A DNA stretch of 14,360 nucleotides from JBBQAA01 sp038276395 (GTDB taxonomy: Bacteria > Actinomycetota > Thermoleophilia > Solirubrobacterales > Solirubrobacteraceae): assembly GCA_038276395.1 (NCBI GenBank), contig JBBQAA010000053.1, forward strand, positions 1 through 14,360, given 5' to 3'. A model generated the notes under the pieces. The model was not told the origin of the DNA. It ran no database searches and worked only from the letters and a program-made list of their open reading frames with translations. The position numbers and the translations under genes are program-made. Shown here piece by piece: positions 6,616-13,299 of this stretch. Position 1 is the stretch's first letter, and every line of letters starts with the position of its first letter.

Positions 6616-6825
6616 ATGGTGAGACGGATGCCCCTGGCGATCGGCGAGAACTTCAATCCGTCCATCGCGCCCTTCCTCGCGCTCATGGTGATCGGGTTCC
6701 TCGTCGCGCTCTTCGGGCACGTCATCAAGAGCAGCGGGGTCGTGCTGCTCGGCCTCGCCCTGATCTTCATCGCCACCGTCCTGCTCCCCCTGCTCGGCCT
6801 CGGCCTCGGCTTCGGTTCCACGTAG
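6616..6825 (+). CDS. Small two-helix membrane protein of unknown function
   Basis: A 69-residue protein with two hydrophobic helices at about 20-35 and 40-62 and a short charged N-terminus containing GENFNPS. I do not recognise a named family. The ATG at 6616 is preceded by AGGAG (6601-6605, spacing 10). An alternative start is ATG 6628 (65 residues): GATAAT at 6612-6617 would then be a -10 box 10 bases upstream, the same geometry seen at other starts in this window. The gene ends 12 bases before the acyl-CoA dehydrogenase and is probably co-transcribed with it. It diverges from coxD with 32 bases between starts. Membrane localisation is seen directly; a role with the dehydrogenase is only inferred from position. 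Confidence 0.7.
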   Translation: MVRRMPLAIGENFNPSIAPFLALMVIGFLVALFGHVIKSSGVVLLGLALIFIATVLLPLLGLGLGFGST

Positions 6826-6837
6826 AAGGAAGAAGAC

Positions 6838-8574
6838 ATGTCCTCCACCGCCTCCGCCGTCTCCTCGTTCTCCAAGGCCCTCGCGCTCGGCGAGATCCAC
6901 GAGGACCTCGTCTTCCCCTACCCGCCGGAGGATCCCGAGGAGGCGGGGAAGATCCGCGGGCTCGTCTCCGCCTTCCGTGAGTACGCCAAGGACAACGTCG
7001 ACTCGCGGAAGATCGACGACGAGCGCTGGATCGACGACCAGGTCTTCCGAGACCTCGGCGAGCTCGGCCTGATGGGGCTCTACGTGCCCGAGGAGTACGG
7101 CGGCGCCGGGCTCTCCCAGACGGGCTACGCGCGGGTCTTCGAGGCGATCGGGCAGGCCGACGGCTCGCTCACCGTCGCGCTCGGCGTGCACCAGTCGATC
7201 GGGATGAAAGGGATCGTGCTCTTCGGCAACGAGGAGCAGAAGTCCCGCTTCCTGCCCGACCTCGCCGGCGGGCGGAAGCTCGCCGCCTTCGCCCTGACCG
7301 AGCCAAGCGCGGGCTCGGACGCCTTCCACGTGCAGACGCGGGCCGAGCTCCAGTCCGACGGCTCCTGGCTGCTGAACGGAGAGAAGCGCTACATCGGCAA
7401 CGGGTCGCGCGCGAGCGTCCTCGTGACCTTCGCCCGCGCCGAGGTCGACGGGGAGGACAAGCACGTCGCGCTCATCGTCACGAGCGACATGGAGGGCTTC
7501 GAGGTCGGCGACCGGTACGACACGATGGGCCTGCGCGGGAACGACCTGCGCAAGCTCCGCTTCAACGACGTGCGGGTTCCGGCGGAGAACCTGCTCGGCG
7601 AGGCGGGCGACGGCTTCAAGATCGCCATGCAGATCCTCAACAACGGCCGGCTCTCGCTGGGCACGGGGTCGGTCGGACTGGCCAAGCGCCTGATCGACCT
7701 CTCGATCCACCACGTCAAGGAGCGCCGGCAGTTCGGCCAGCCGCTGGCCGACTTCGACATGGTCGAGGACAAGATCGCCTGGATGGTGACCTACCTGTTC
7801 GGCCTCGAGTCGATGGCCTACCTGACCACGGGGCTCGTCGATGCGGGCGTCGAGGACTACTCGCTCGAGTCGGCCATGTGCAAGGTCACGGGCACGGAGT
7901 TCGTCTGGTACCAGGCCAACCGGGCTATGCAGCTCAAGGGCGGGGAGGGCTACATGCGCGACGAGCCCTACGAGCAGATCATGCGCGACATCCGCATCTT
8001 CCCGATCTTCGAGGGCGCCAACGACGTCATGCGCTCCTACATCGCGCTGACGGCGCTGAAGCCGCTCGGGGACGAGCTCGAGGGCCTCTCCGACCTCGAC
8101 CTGCGCAACCCGATCGGCTCACTCGGCGCGGTGGCGGACTACGTCGTCGGCCGCGTGCAGCGCGAGGTCCGTCCCGACAAGATCACGAAGGCCCACGCCG
8201 AGCTCTCCGCGCTGGCCGACGCGATCCCGGATCAGGTCGGGCGGCTGCGGGGCGCCGGGGAGGGGTTGCTGCGCCGCCACGGCCGGAAGATCACCGAGCA
8301 GGGGATGAGCCACAAGCGCTACTCCCACGCGCTCATGGACCTCTACGCCCAGATCGCGACGATCTCGCGGGTGACGGCGATCCTCGACGGGCCGCAGGGC
8401 GTCGACGCCTCCGCGCAGGAGCTCTACATCGCCCAGACGTTCTGCACGCGCGCCGAGCGCCGGGTAAAGGGCGCGCTCGATCAGCTCGAGCGCAACGACG
8501 ACGAGCGCCTGCACTCGATCGCCCGCATGGCCTACCAGCGCGGCGAGTACGGCTACGCGCTGTTCGAAGAGTGA
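6838..8574 (+). CDS. Acyl-CoA dehydrogenase, long (VLCAD/ACAD9-like) form
   Basis: A 578-residue FAD-dependent acyl-CoA dehydrogenase, catalysing alpha,beta-oxidation of acyl-CoA in fatty acid or related catabolism. The N-terminal helical domain contains YVPEEYGGAGLS (82-93). The FAD/substrate loop FALTEPSAGSD is at 151-161, RRQFG at 296-300 and GGEGYMRDEPYEQIMRDIRI at 368-387. The catalytic base is probably Glu392 in FPIFEGAND, the position used by VLCAD and medium-chain enzymes. The protein is about 180-200 residues longer than the usual 380-400 because of a C-terminal helical extension, as in VLCAD and ACAD9, where it helps dimerisation or membrane contact. Start ATG 6838 follows GAAGGAAGA. 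The gene stop overlaps the start of a 59-residue membrane peptide by one base. No electron-transfer flavoprotein genes are adjacent. Chain-length preference cannot be read from sequence. Confidence 0.94.
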   Translation: MSSTASAVSSFSKALALGEIHEDLVFPYPPEDPEEAGKIRGLVSAFREYAKDNVDSRKIDDERWIDDQVFRDLGELGLMGLYVPEEYGGAGLSQTGYARVFEAIGQADGSLTVALGVHQSIGMKGIVLFGNEEQKSRFLPDLAGGRKLAAFALTEPSAGSDAFHVQTRAELQSDGSWLLNGEKRYIGNGSRASVLVTFARAEVDGEDKHVALIVTSDMEGFEVGDRYDTMGLRGNDLRKLRFNDVRVPAENLLGEAGDGFKIAMQILNNGRLSLGTGSVGLAKRLIDLSIHHVKERRQFGQPLADFDMVEDKIAWMVTYLFGLESMAYLTTGLVDAGVEDYSLESAMCKVTGTEFVWYQANRAMQLKGGEGYMRDEPYEQIMRDIRIFPIFEGANDVMRSYIALTALKPLGDELEGLSDLDLRNPIGSLGAVADYVVGRVQREVRPDKITKAHAELSALADAIPDQVGRLRGAGEGLLRRHGRKITEQGMSHKRYSHALMDLYAQIATISRVTAILDGPQGVDASAQELYIAQTFCTRAERRVKGALDQLERNDDERLHSIARMAYQRGEYGYALFEE

Positions 8575-8753
8575 TGGTCCCGCTCACCCGCCGCCACAAG
8601 CTGACCGTCGCCGCGATCCTCGCCCCGAGCGGCGTGGCCGCGGCGTTCGGGGACGGCATCCCGCTGGCCGTGGCGCTGTGGATGGTCTCCGTCGTCATGG
8701 CCGACTCGGGGATGCGCGGGGACTCGTGGCCGTGGGGGCGCGAGGAGGAGTAG
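8574..8753 (+). CDS. Small membrane peptide (59 residues), translationally coupled to the acyl-CoA dehydrogenase
   Basis: This ORF starts at the ATG formed by the TGATG junction at the dehydrogenase stop, a one-base overlap typical of coupled translation. The 59 residues have a basic start (TRRHK), a hydrophobic region (about 10-45) that could make one or two helices, and a short acidic tail ending in three Glu. I do not recognise a family. Its end lies 11 bases from the end of the convergent minus-strand gene; that gap (GCGGCCGCGCC) could fold into a short hairpin but is too small to call a terminator. It might not be a real gene, but the stop-start overlap and the hydrophobic profile favour expression. 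Confidence 0.55.
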   Translation: MVPLTRRHKLTVAAILAPSGVAAAFGDGIPLAVALWMVSVVMADSGMRGDSWPWGREEE

Positions 8754-8764
8754 GCGGCCGCGCC

Positions 8765-9478
8765 TCAGTCGAGGTCCTCGCGCGAGAGCGGCTCCTCGGA
8801 GCCGTGGGCGGCGGTGAGCGGGAAGGGCTCCCCCGCGGCGGCGGGGACCTCGGTCACGGGGCGCGCCGAGTCCGGCGGGCCGGCGCGCCGGGTGAACGCC
8901 CGCGTGGTCGCGGTGATCGGCTCGGTGACGCGCGTCGGCGGCTCGGGCGCCGGCGGAGGGGCGGGCGGCGCCGGCGCCGGTGCACGCGGCTCTCGCCGCT
9001 CCCGCCGCGGCTCGGGCCGCCCGATGGCGCGTATCCGCCAGCCCCCGTAGGCGAGCGCACCGGACGCGGCGAAGGCGAAGAGAAAGCCCCAGTCGAGCCC
9101 GACGGCGCCCACCGCATGGCCGCCCGGCTTGTCGAAGGCGCGCCAGAGGAGCAGCACCGCCGTCCAGCTCCCCGCGCCGAGGACGACCGTGCCGTCCCCG
9201 CCCGGAAGGTGGAAGGAGTGGCGCTCGGCCCGCGCGAAGAGCAGGGCGAGCACGGCCACGGCCACGAGCAGCACCGCCGCCTCCACCCACGAGAAGTCCT
9301 CAAAGGCCGAGAGGCTCGTCGTCGAGAGGCCGCCCGCCTTGGCGCGCGCGGTGAGCTGGTACCAGGGCAGGAGCATCGTCAGTCCCAGCGCGAGGCTCGC
9401 CCCCGCGGCCAGGCGCTGCTCGCCGGGAAGGCGCCGCCACGCCGCGCGGAGCCGGGCGGGGATACCTGCCGTCTGCAT
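8765..9478 (-). CDS. Four-helix membrane protein with Pro/Arg-rich cytoplasmic tail, function unknown
   Basis: A 237-residue protein. Predicted helices lie at about 22-40, 65-84, 96-113 and 127-148; the loop between helices 1 and 2 follows an LPWY motif. Residues 150-237 form a low-complexity tail rich in Pro, Ala and Arg, ending with an acidic SREDLD. The arrangement (LPWY, short loops, four helices, disordered tail) recalls uncharacterised membrane proteins of Thermoleophilia-type actinobacteria; I can name no function. ATG 9478 has no ribosome site, but TATCCT (9493-9488) is 9 bases upstream, suggesting a leaderless or very short leader. It lies 51 bases downstream of the ArsA partner gene on the same strand, with its own promoter candidate, so it may not belong to that operon. 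Confidence 0.75.
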   Translation of the reverse strand: MQTAGIPARLRAAWRRLPGEQRLAAGASLALGLTMLLPWYQLTARAKAGGLSTTSLSAFEDFSWVEAAVLLVAVAVLALLFARAERHSFHLPGGDGTVVLGAGSWTAVLLLWRAFDKPGGHAVGAVGLDWGFLFAFAASGALAYGGWRIRAIGRPEPRRERREPRAPAPAPPAPPPAPEPPTRVTEPITATTRAFTRRAGPPDSARPVTEVPAAAGEPFPLTAAHGSEEPLSREDLD

Positions 9479-9487
9479 CGGCCCCGG

Positions 9488-9493
9488 AGGATA
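9488..9493 (-). promoter_or_regulatory. Candidate -10 box of the membrane-protein gene
   Basis: TATCCT on the minus strand ends 9 bases before ATG 9478. It is embedded in CCTATCCTCCGG, the same 12 bases found upstream of coxD. No -35 consensus is visible. Confidence 0.5.
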
Positions 9494-9529
9494 GGTACCG
9501 CGGCGCCGCCGGACAGCTCCGCCGGCCGC

Positions 9530-9910
9530 CTACGCGATCGGGATGTCCTGCACCTCGACGGGCGCGCGGCGCCGCGCCTCCATGCGCTCGAGCGCGAAGT
9601 CGACGACCGCGCGTACGGCGAGGAGCAGCTCGCGCAGGACGGTGGCCAGGCGCTCGGCGAGCTCGTCGGGAATCGCCGTGCGCACCGCGTCGAGAAGCCC
9701 CACGAGCGCCGTGGTCAGCTCGCTCTCGCGGCCGGCGGCGGCGCCCTCCTCCACTCCGCCCGGGGTCTGCCAGCCCGCCCCCGGGGTCCCGGACGGCGCC
9801 GCCGCGCCGCGCCGCGCCGCGCTCGCCGCGCGCCCGAGCTCCCGCGCCGCCGCCTCGGTGCGGTCGAGCCGGTCGCGCAGCGCGGTGAGCGGGTCGGTCT
9901 CAGGCGCCAC
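9530..9910 (-). CDS. Small helical protein overlapping the ArsA-like ATPase gene, function unknown
   Basis: A 126-residue protein from GTG 9910. The N-terminal third (about 5-35) is a charged, Ala/Arg-rich helix with coiled-coil character. A Gly/Pro-rich linker (about 36-62) follows, then an amphipathic helical block (63-112). The end EVQDIPIA may be a short C-terminal binding tail. No membrane segment or signal peptide. The start lies inside the last 11 bases of the ArsA-like gene, so the two are almost certainly one operon with coupled translation. I do not recognise a family. The overlap makes a dedicated partner, adaptor or regulator of the ATPase the most economical idea, but that is inference from position. 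Confidence 0.72.
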   Translation of the reverse strand: MAPETDPLTALRDRLDRTEAAARELGRAASAARRGAAAPSGTPGAGWQTPGGVEEGAAAGRESELTTALVGLLDAVRTAIPDELAERLATVLRELLLAVRAVVDFALERMEARRRAPVEVQDIPIA

Positions 9911-11069
9911 GGAAGGCCACCTCCAGCGCGCCGCCCGTAAACGATGCACCCGCCGCCGTGGCACCGGCGAGGCCGGGGGGCAGGAGGATCGTCCGCTTAT
10001 GCTCCCCCGCGCGCACGACCACCTCGGCGCCGATCTTCCTGAGCGTGATGTCCGCCTTCTCGGTGAACGGGAGCTCCAGGCGCAGGAGCGCGCCCTCCTC
10101 GGTGATCTCGAGCTCCTGGGTGACGCGCTCGCACAGGAGCCCCGCCGCGTCGCGCCCCGCAAAGACGGCGTCGGCGAGCCGGCCGAGCATCCCGGCTCCC
10201 ACCACCTCCTCGGCGAAGTAGGGCGCCCGGAGCACGGGGACGGGCGCGAACGCGGAGTCCACGAGGGCAAGGTGCTCCTGCTGGCGCTCCCGCCAAGCGC
10301 CGAAGTAGTCACCCACCTCGGCGGGGAAGATGCGGTTGACGACGACGGCGTCGGTCAGGTAGCCATAGAGGTTCAGGTAGGTAAAGGTGCGCATGGCCTC
10401 GCCGATGACCATCCGGTCGGGGTTCATGACGAGCCGCACGGACACGCGCGAGGTGTCGCGCATGAGCGTGTTGAGCGCGATCAGGTTCTCCGAGAGGCGC
10501 TTGACGTCGCGGAACACCGCCTCGCTGGGCACGGGGATGTCGAACAGCGAGCGCGCGAGCGGCCGCGCGGCGGCCAGGAGCTGCTTCTCCCACGGAAAGA
10601 CCTTCTCGAGCCACCAGCGCGCGACGTCGGGGAAGGAGAGCAGGCGGAGCGTCTCGCCGGTCGGGGCGCAGTCGACGACGATGACGTCCCACGCACCCGC
10701 GTCGTGGGCCTCCTTGAGCTGCAGGAGGGAGAACAGCTCGTCCATCCCGGGCGGGACGGTCAGCTCCTCGGCCGAGAGCCGGTCGACGCCGTGCTCGGTC
10801 AGGAGCTCGCCGAGCCAGCGCTGCATGGCCGACCAGTGCCGCTCCATCTCGCGCTGGGCCTCGACCTGCTGGGCGGACAGATTCGGCGCGATCTCCGCCG
10901 GCCGGTCGCCGACCTCCGCGCCGAGCGAGTCGGCCAGGGAGTGTGCGGGATCGGTCGAGATGACGAGCGTCCGCGCCCCGCCGGCGGCGGCGCGCAGCGC
11001 GGTGGCCGCGGCCACGGAGGTCTTGCCCACGCCACCCTTGCCCGTGTAGAGGATCGTGCGCGCCTTCAC
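9900..11069 (-). CDS. ArsA/Get3-family ATPase with C-terminal HSP20-like domain
   Basis: A 389-residue soluble ATPase of the SIMIBI class. Deviant Walker A GKGGVGKTS (10-18), switch I DPAHSL (40-45) and switch II DCAPTGET (133-140) are intact. A helical subdomain (about 150-230) is followed by a beta-rich tail (about 318-389) that looks like the ArsA HSP20-like (alpha-crystallin-type) domain: EITEEGALLRLELP, ADITLRKIGAEVVVRAGEHKR and a final EVAFRG. Only two Cys are present (134 in switch II and 313), so the metalloid-site Cys triad of E. coli ArsA and the zinc CxxC of eukaryotic Get3 are missing. There is no arsB or arsR nearby. A role in protein targeting or a chaperone-like task is therefore more likely than arsenite export, but unproved. 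GTG 11069 is preceded by TAGACT 7 bases upstream. Confidence 0.92.
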   Translation of the reverse strand: MKARTILYTGKGGVGKTSVAAATALRAAAGGARTLVISTDPAHSLADSLGAEVGDRPAEIAPNLSAQQVEAQREMERHWSAMQRWLGELLTEHGVDRLSAEELTVPPGMDELFSLLQLKEAHDAGAWDVIVVDCAPTGETLRLLSFPDVARWWLEKVFPWEKQLLAAARPLARSLFDIPVPSEAVFRDVKRLSENLIALNTLMRDTSRVSVRLVMNPDRMVIGEAMRTFTYLNLYGYLTDAVVVNRIFPAEVGDYFGAWRERQQEHLALVDSAFAPVPVLRAPYFAEEVVGAGMLGRLADAVFAGRDAAGLLCERVTQELEITEEGALLRLELPFTEKADITLRKIGAEVVVRAGEHKRTILLPPGLAGATAAGASFTGGALEVAFRGA

Positions 11070-11076
11070 GCGGGCG

Positions 11077-11082
11077 AGTCTA
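11077..11082 (-). promoter_or_regulatory. Candidate -10 box of the ArsA-like operon
   Basis: TAGACT on the minus strand ends 7 bases before GTG 11069, so the transcript would begin at or near the start codon. The upstream gene is divergent, and the whole intergenic region is only 57 bases. Confidence 0.5.
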
Positions 11083-11110
11083 TGTGCGCCGCGGGCCCTC
11101 GCGCCGCTGG

Positions 11111-11116
11111 TAGCCT
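11111..11116 (+). promoter_or_regulatory. Candidate -10 box of the lipoprotein-CAX operon
   Basis: TAGCCT ends 10 bases before GTG 11127 on the plus strand and mirrors the divergent TAGACT of the ArsA-like gene 28 bases away. The GGGGA just before the start is too close to be a useful Shine-Dalgarno. No clear -35 is visible. Confidence 0.45.
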
Positions 11117-11126
11117 CGGCCGGGGA

Positions 11127-12176
11127 GTGACCCGGACCCACCTGCTTCTCACCCCGCTCGCGCTGCTCGCCGCGCTCCTGGTCCTCGCGTGCGGCTCCTC
11201 CGGTTCCGCCGGCGATCCTCAGGCGCTCGTCAAGGACACCTTCGGCAACGGCGCCAAGGTGCGCTCGGGGAACATCTCGCTGCTGGCGACGATCACGCCG
11301 GAGGGCATCGTCGGCCTGGCCGGACCCGTCCGGCTCCGCTTCGGCGGGCCGTTTGACAAGCCGGCGGCGAACGCCGCGCCGCGCTTCGCCTTCAACCTCT
11401 CGGCCTCGGTCGCGGGCCGCTCGCTCACAGGTGGGATCACCTCGACGGGCACGGCCGGGTTCATCGCTCTCTCGGGCAAACAGTTCGCGCTGCCCCCGGC
11501 GGCGTTCGCCGCGTTCAAGAAGTCCTTCTCCTCCGTGCAGTCGCTCGCCCAGCCGAAGACGTCGGGCTCGGGCGAGATCTCCTGGCTGACCGACCCGAAG
11601 GTCCTCGGCGACGCCGACGTCGAGGGCACGGCGACCAAGCACGTGAGCGGCGGGATCGACGTCGGCGGGCTCTTCGACTCGATCCAGAGTCGCGGCTCGC
11701 CGGGGAAGCGCCTGACGAGCACGCAGCGCCAGGGCGTCGTCGACGCGGTCAAGGGCGCTCGCTTCGACTTCTACACGGGGGTCAAGGACCACCTCCTCCG
11801 GCGCGTGCGGATCACCTTCCGGCTCGCCGTGCCGCCGGCCCGTCAGGCGGCGCTCGGCGGGCTGAGGAGCGCGGGCGTGACCATCGACTACGCGATCGCG
11901 GGGCTCAACCAGCCGCAGACGATCACCGCGCCAAAGGTCACGGGAACGCCGGCCGAATTGGACCGGCGACTCCAGGGCCTCCTCGGGGCGCTGAACGCGC
12001 TCTCCGGGCTGGCCGGGGGCGGCGGTCTCGGGCTCGGCTCGGGGTCGAGTGGGGGCTCCGGCTCGGCCGCGCCCGGGAGCGCGGGCGCGCTCCGGCGCTA
12101 CCAGGCCTGCCTGGCGAGCGCGGCGGGGGACGCCGCCGCCGTGAAGAAGTGCCAGGCCCTCCTGCAGGGTCCCTGA
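11127..12176 (+). CDS. Secreted lipoprotein, LppX/LprG-like fold suspected, function unknown
   Basis: A 349-residue lipoprotein. Residues 1-22 are a signal peptide with lipobox LVLAC and lipidated Cys22, followed by a Ser/Gly linker. The main domain (about 30-285) alternates beta-strand-like segments and Gly turns, e.g. NISLLATITPEG, VRLRFGGPF and GTATKHVSGGIDVG. This pattern recalls the LppX/LprAFG lipid-binding lipoproteins of actinobacteria, but I cannot confirm it without profile search. A Gly/Ser-rich stretch (about 297-320) leads to a short helical tail with Cys328 and Cys342, which could pair. I chose GTG 11127 because the signal peptide begins there and TAGCCT lies 10 bases upstream. 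It ends 13 bases before the antiporter gene, so they probably form an operon. Confidence 0.78.
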   Translation: MTRTHLLLTPLALLAALLVLACGSSGSAGDPQALVKDTFGNGAKVRSGNISLLATITPEGIVGLAGPVRLRFGGPFDKPAANAAPRFAFNLSASVAGRSLTGGITSTGTAGFIALSGKQFALPPAAFAAFKKSFSSVQSLAQPKTSGSGEISWLTDPKVLGDADVEGTATKHVSGGIDVGGLFDSIQSRGSPGKRLTSTQRQGVVDAVKGARFDFYTGVKDHLLRRVRITFRLAVPPARQAALGGLRSAGVTIDYAIAGLNQPQTITAPKVTGTPAELDRRLQGLLGALNALSGLAGGGGLGLGSGSSGGSGSAAPGSAGALRRYQACLASAAGDAAAVKKCQALLQGP

Positions 12177-12189
12177 GCGGGCCTGGCGC

Positions 12190-13278
12190 ATGGCCTGGCC
12201 CTACTGGCTGACGCCGTTCATCCCCGTCGCGATCGTGCTCGACCTGCTCGGGGCGAGCTCAACCCTCGTCTTCGGCACCTCGGCGCTCGGCGTCGTGCCC
12301 ACGGCGGCGCTCATGAGCCGCGCGACGGAGGAGTTGGCCAACCGCGCCGGTCCGGGGATCGGCGCGCTCCTGAACGTCACCTTCGGCAACGCGCCCGAGC
12401 TCATCATCGCGCTGTTCGCCCTCCAGCGCGGCCTGCACGAGGTGGTCAAGGCCTCGCTCATCGGCTCGATCCTCGGGAACATCCTGCTCGTGCTCGGCGC
12501 CGCGATGGTCGCGGGCGGCCTCGGGCGCGAGCGCCAGACCTTCGACCGGACAGCCGCCGGCGCGCAGTCGACGATGCTCCTGCTCGCCGCCACGGCGCTC
12601 GTCATGCCCGGGATCTTCGAGCTCGTCGAGGGGCGGGGGCTGCCCAGCCCGGGCGCCGAGCGCGTCAACTACGGCGGTCACGTCGAGGCGCTCTCCTACG
12701 CCGTGGCGGGCGTGCTGATCCTGAGCTACGGGCTCTATCTGATCTTCACGCTGAAGACCCACCGCTCGCTGTTCAACCCGCCGGAGGAGCACGGGGAGGA
12801 GAAGGAGGGGTACACGCCCTGGAGCGTCCGCAAGTCGGTGGCGCTGCTGGCGCTGGCCGGGCTCGCCGTCGGGGTCATGTCGGAGATCCTCGTCCACTCG
12901 ATCTCCGACGCCGCCAAGTCGCTCGGGCTGACCGAGTTCTTCGTCGGGATCATTATCGTCGCCATCGTCGGCAACGCCGCCGAGCACTGGGTGGCGGTCG
13001 TCGTGGCGCGCAAGGACCGCATTAACATCTCGGTGGGGATCGGGATCGGATCCAGCGCCCAGATCGCGCTGTTCGTCGCGCCCGCGCTCGTGCTCGTCTC
13101 CTCCTTCCTCGGGCCGCATCCCCTGGCGCTCGTGTTCAACGGCTTCGAGCTGGGCGCGGTGCTGTTCGCCGTGCTCATCGCCAACCACGTGACCAATGAG
13201 GGCGAGTCGACGTGGTTCGAGGGAGTGCAGCTCCTGGCCGTCTACGTCGTGCTCGGGCTGGCGTTCGCGTTCGCCTGA
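12190..13278 (+). CDS. cax: Calcium/proton antiporter, CAX (CaCA superfamily)
   Basis: A 362-residue inner-membrane Ca2+/H+ exchanger of normal family length. About ten or eleven hydrophobic helices form two homologous halves. Each carries its ion-selective alpha repeat: NVTFGNAPELIIAL (62-75, GNAPE 66-70) and VAIVGNAAEHWVAV (257-270, GNAAEH 261-266). The acidic loop EEHGEEKEG (199-207) between the halves is typical of CAX proteins. It should exchange cytoplasmic calcium (or other divalent cations) for protons. The ATG at 12190 lacks a strong ribosome site; the 13-base gap after the lipoprotein stop suggests co-transcription. The next gene is convergent with only 21 bases between; a weak GC hairpin there is not convincing as a terminator. 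Confidence 0.95.
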   Translation: MAWPYWLTPFIPVAIVLDLLGASSTLVFGTSALGVVPTAALMSRATEELANRAGPGIGALLNVTFGNAPELIIALFALQRGLHEVVKASLIGSILGNILLVLGAAMVAGGLGRERQTFDRTAAGAQSTMLLLAATALVMPGIFELVEGRGLPSPGAERVNYGGHVEALSYAVAGVLILSYGLYLIFTLKTHRSLFNPPEEHGEEKEGYTPWSVRKSVALLALAGLAVGVMSEILVHSISDAAKSLGLTEFFVGIIIVAIVGNAAEHWVAVVVARKDRINISVGIGIGSSAQIALFVAPALVLVSSFLGPHPLALVFNGFELGAVLFAVLIANHVTNEGESTWFEGVQLLAVYVVLGLAFAFA

Positions 13279-13299
13279 GCGGGGCGGCCGGCGCCCGCG

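Noticed and set aside
4317..6875. One giant VWA protein spanning both coxE and coxD regions
   Set aside because: The part upstream of 5693 is the antisense-free shifted frame of the AAA+ ATPase and carries low-complexity Arg/Ala sequence; the two-gene reading has full motifs in each frame.
8754..8764. GGCGGCCGCGCC palindrome between convergent genes as a terminator
   Set aside because: A five-pair stem with a four-base loop and no T-run is too weak to call.
9900..11069. Arsenite-efflux ATPase
   Set aside because: The metalloid-binding cysteines and any arsB, arsR or arsD neighbours are missing.
9543..11126. Plus-strand extension of the lipoprotein upstream of GTG 11127
   Set aside because: It reads antisense through the ArsA-like gene, and the signal peptide with lipobox begins at 11127.
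13279..13299. Short GC hairpin between the convergent CAX and frameshifted genes as a terminator
   Set aside because: Only four or five pairs can form and there is no T-run; such folds are frequent by chance at this GC content.
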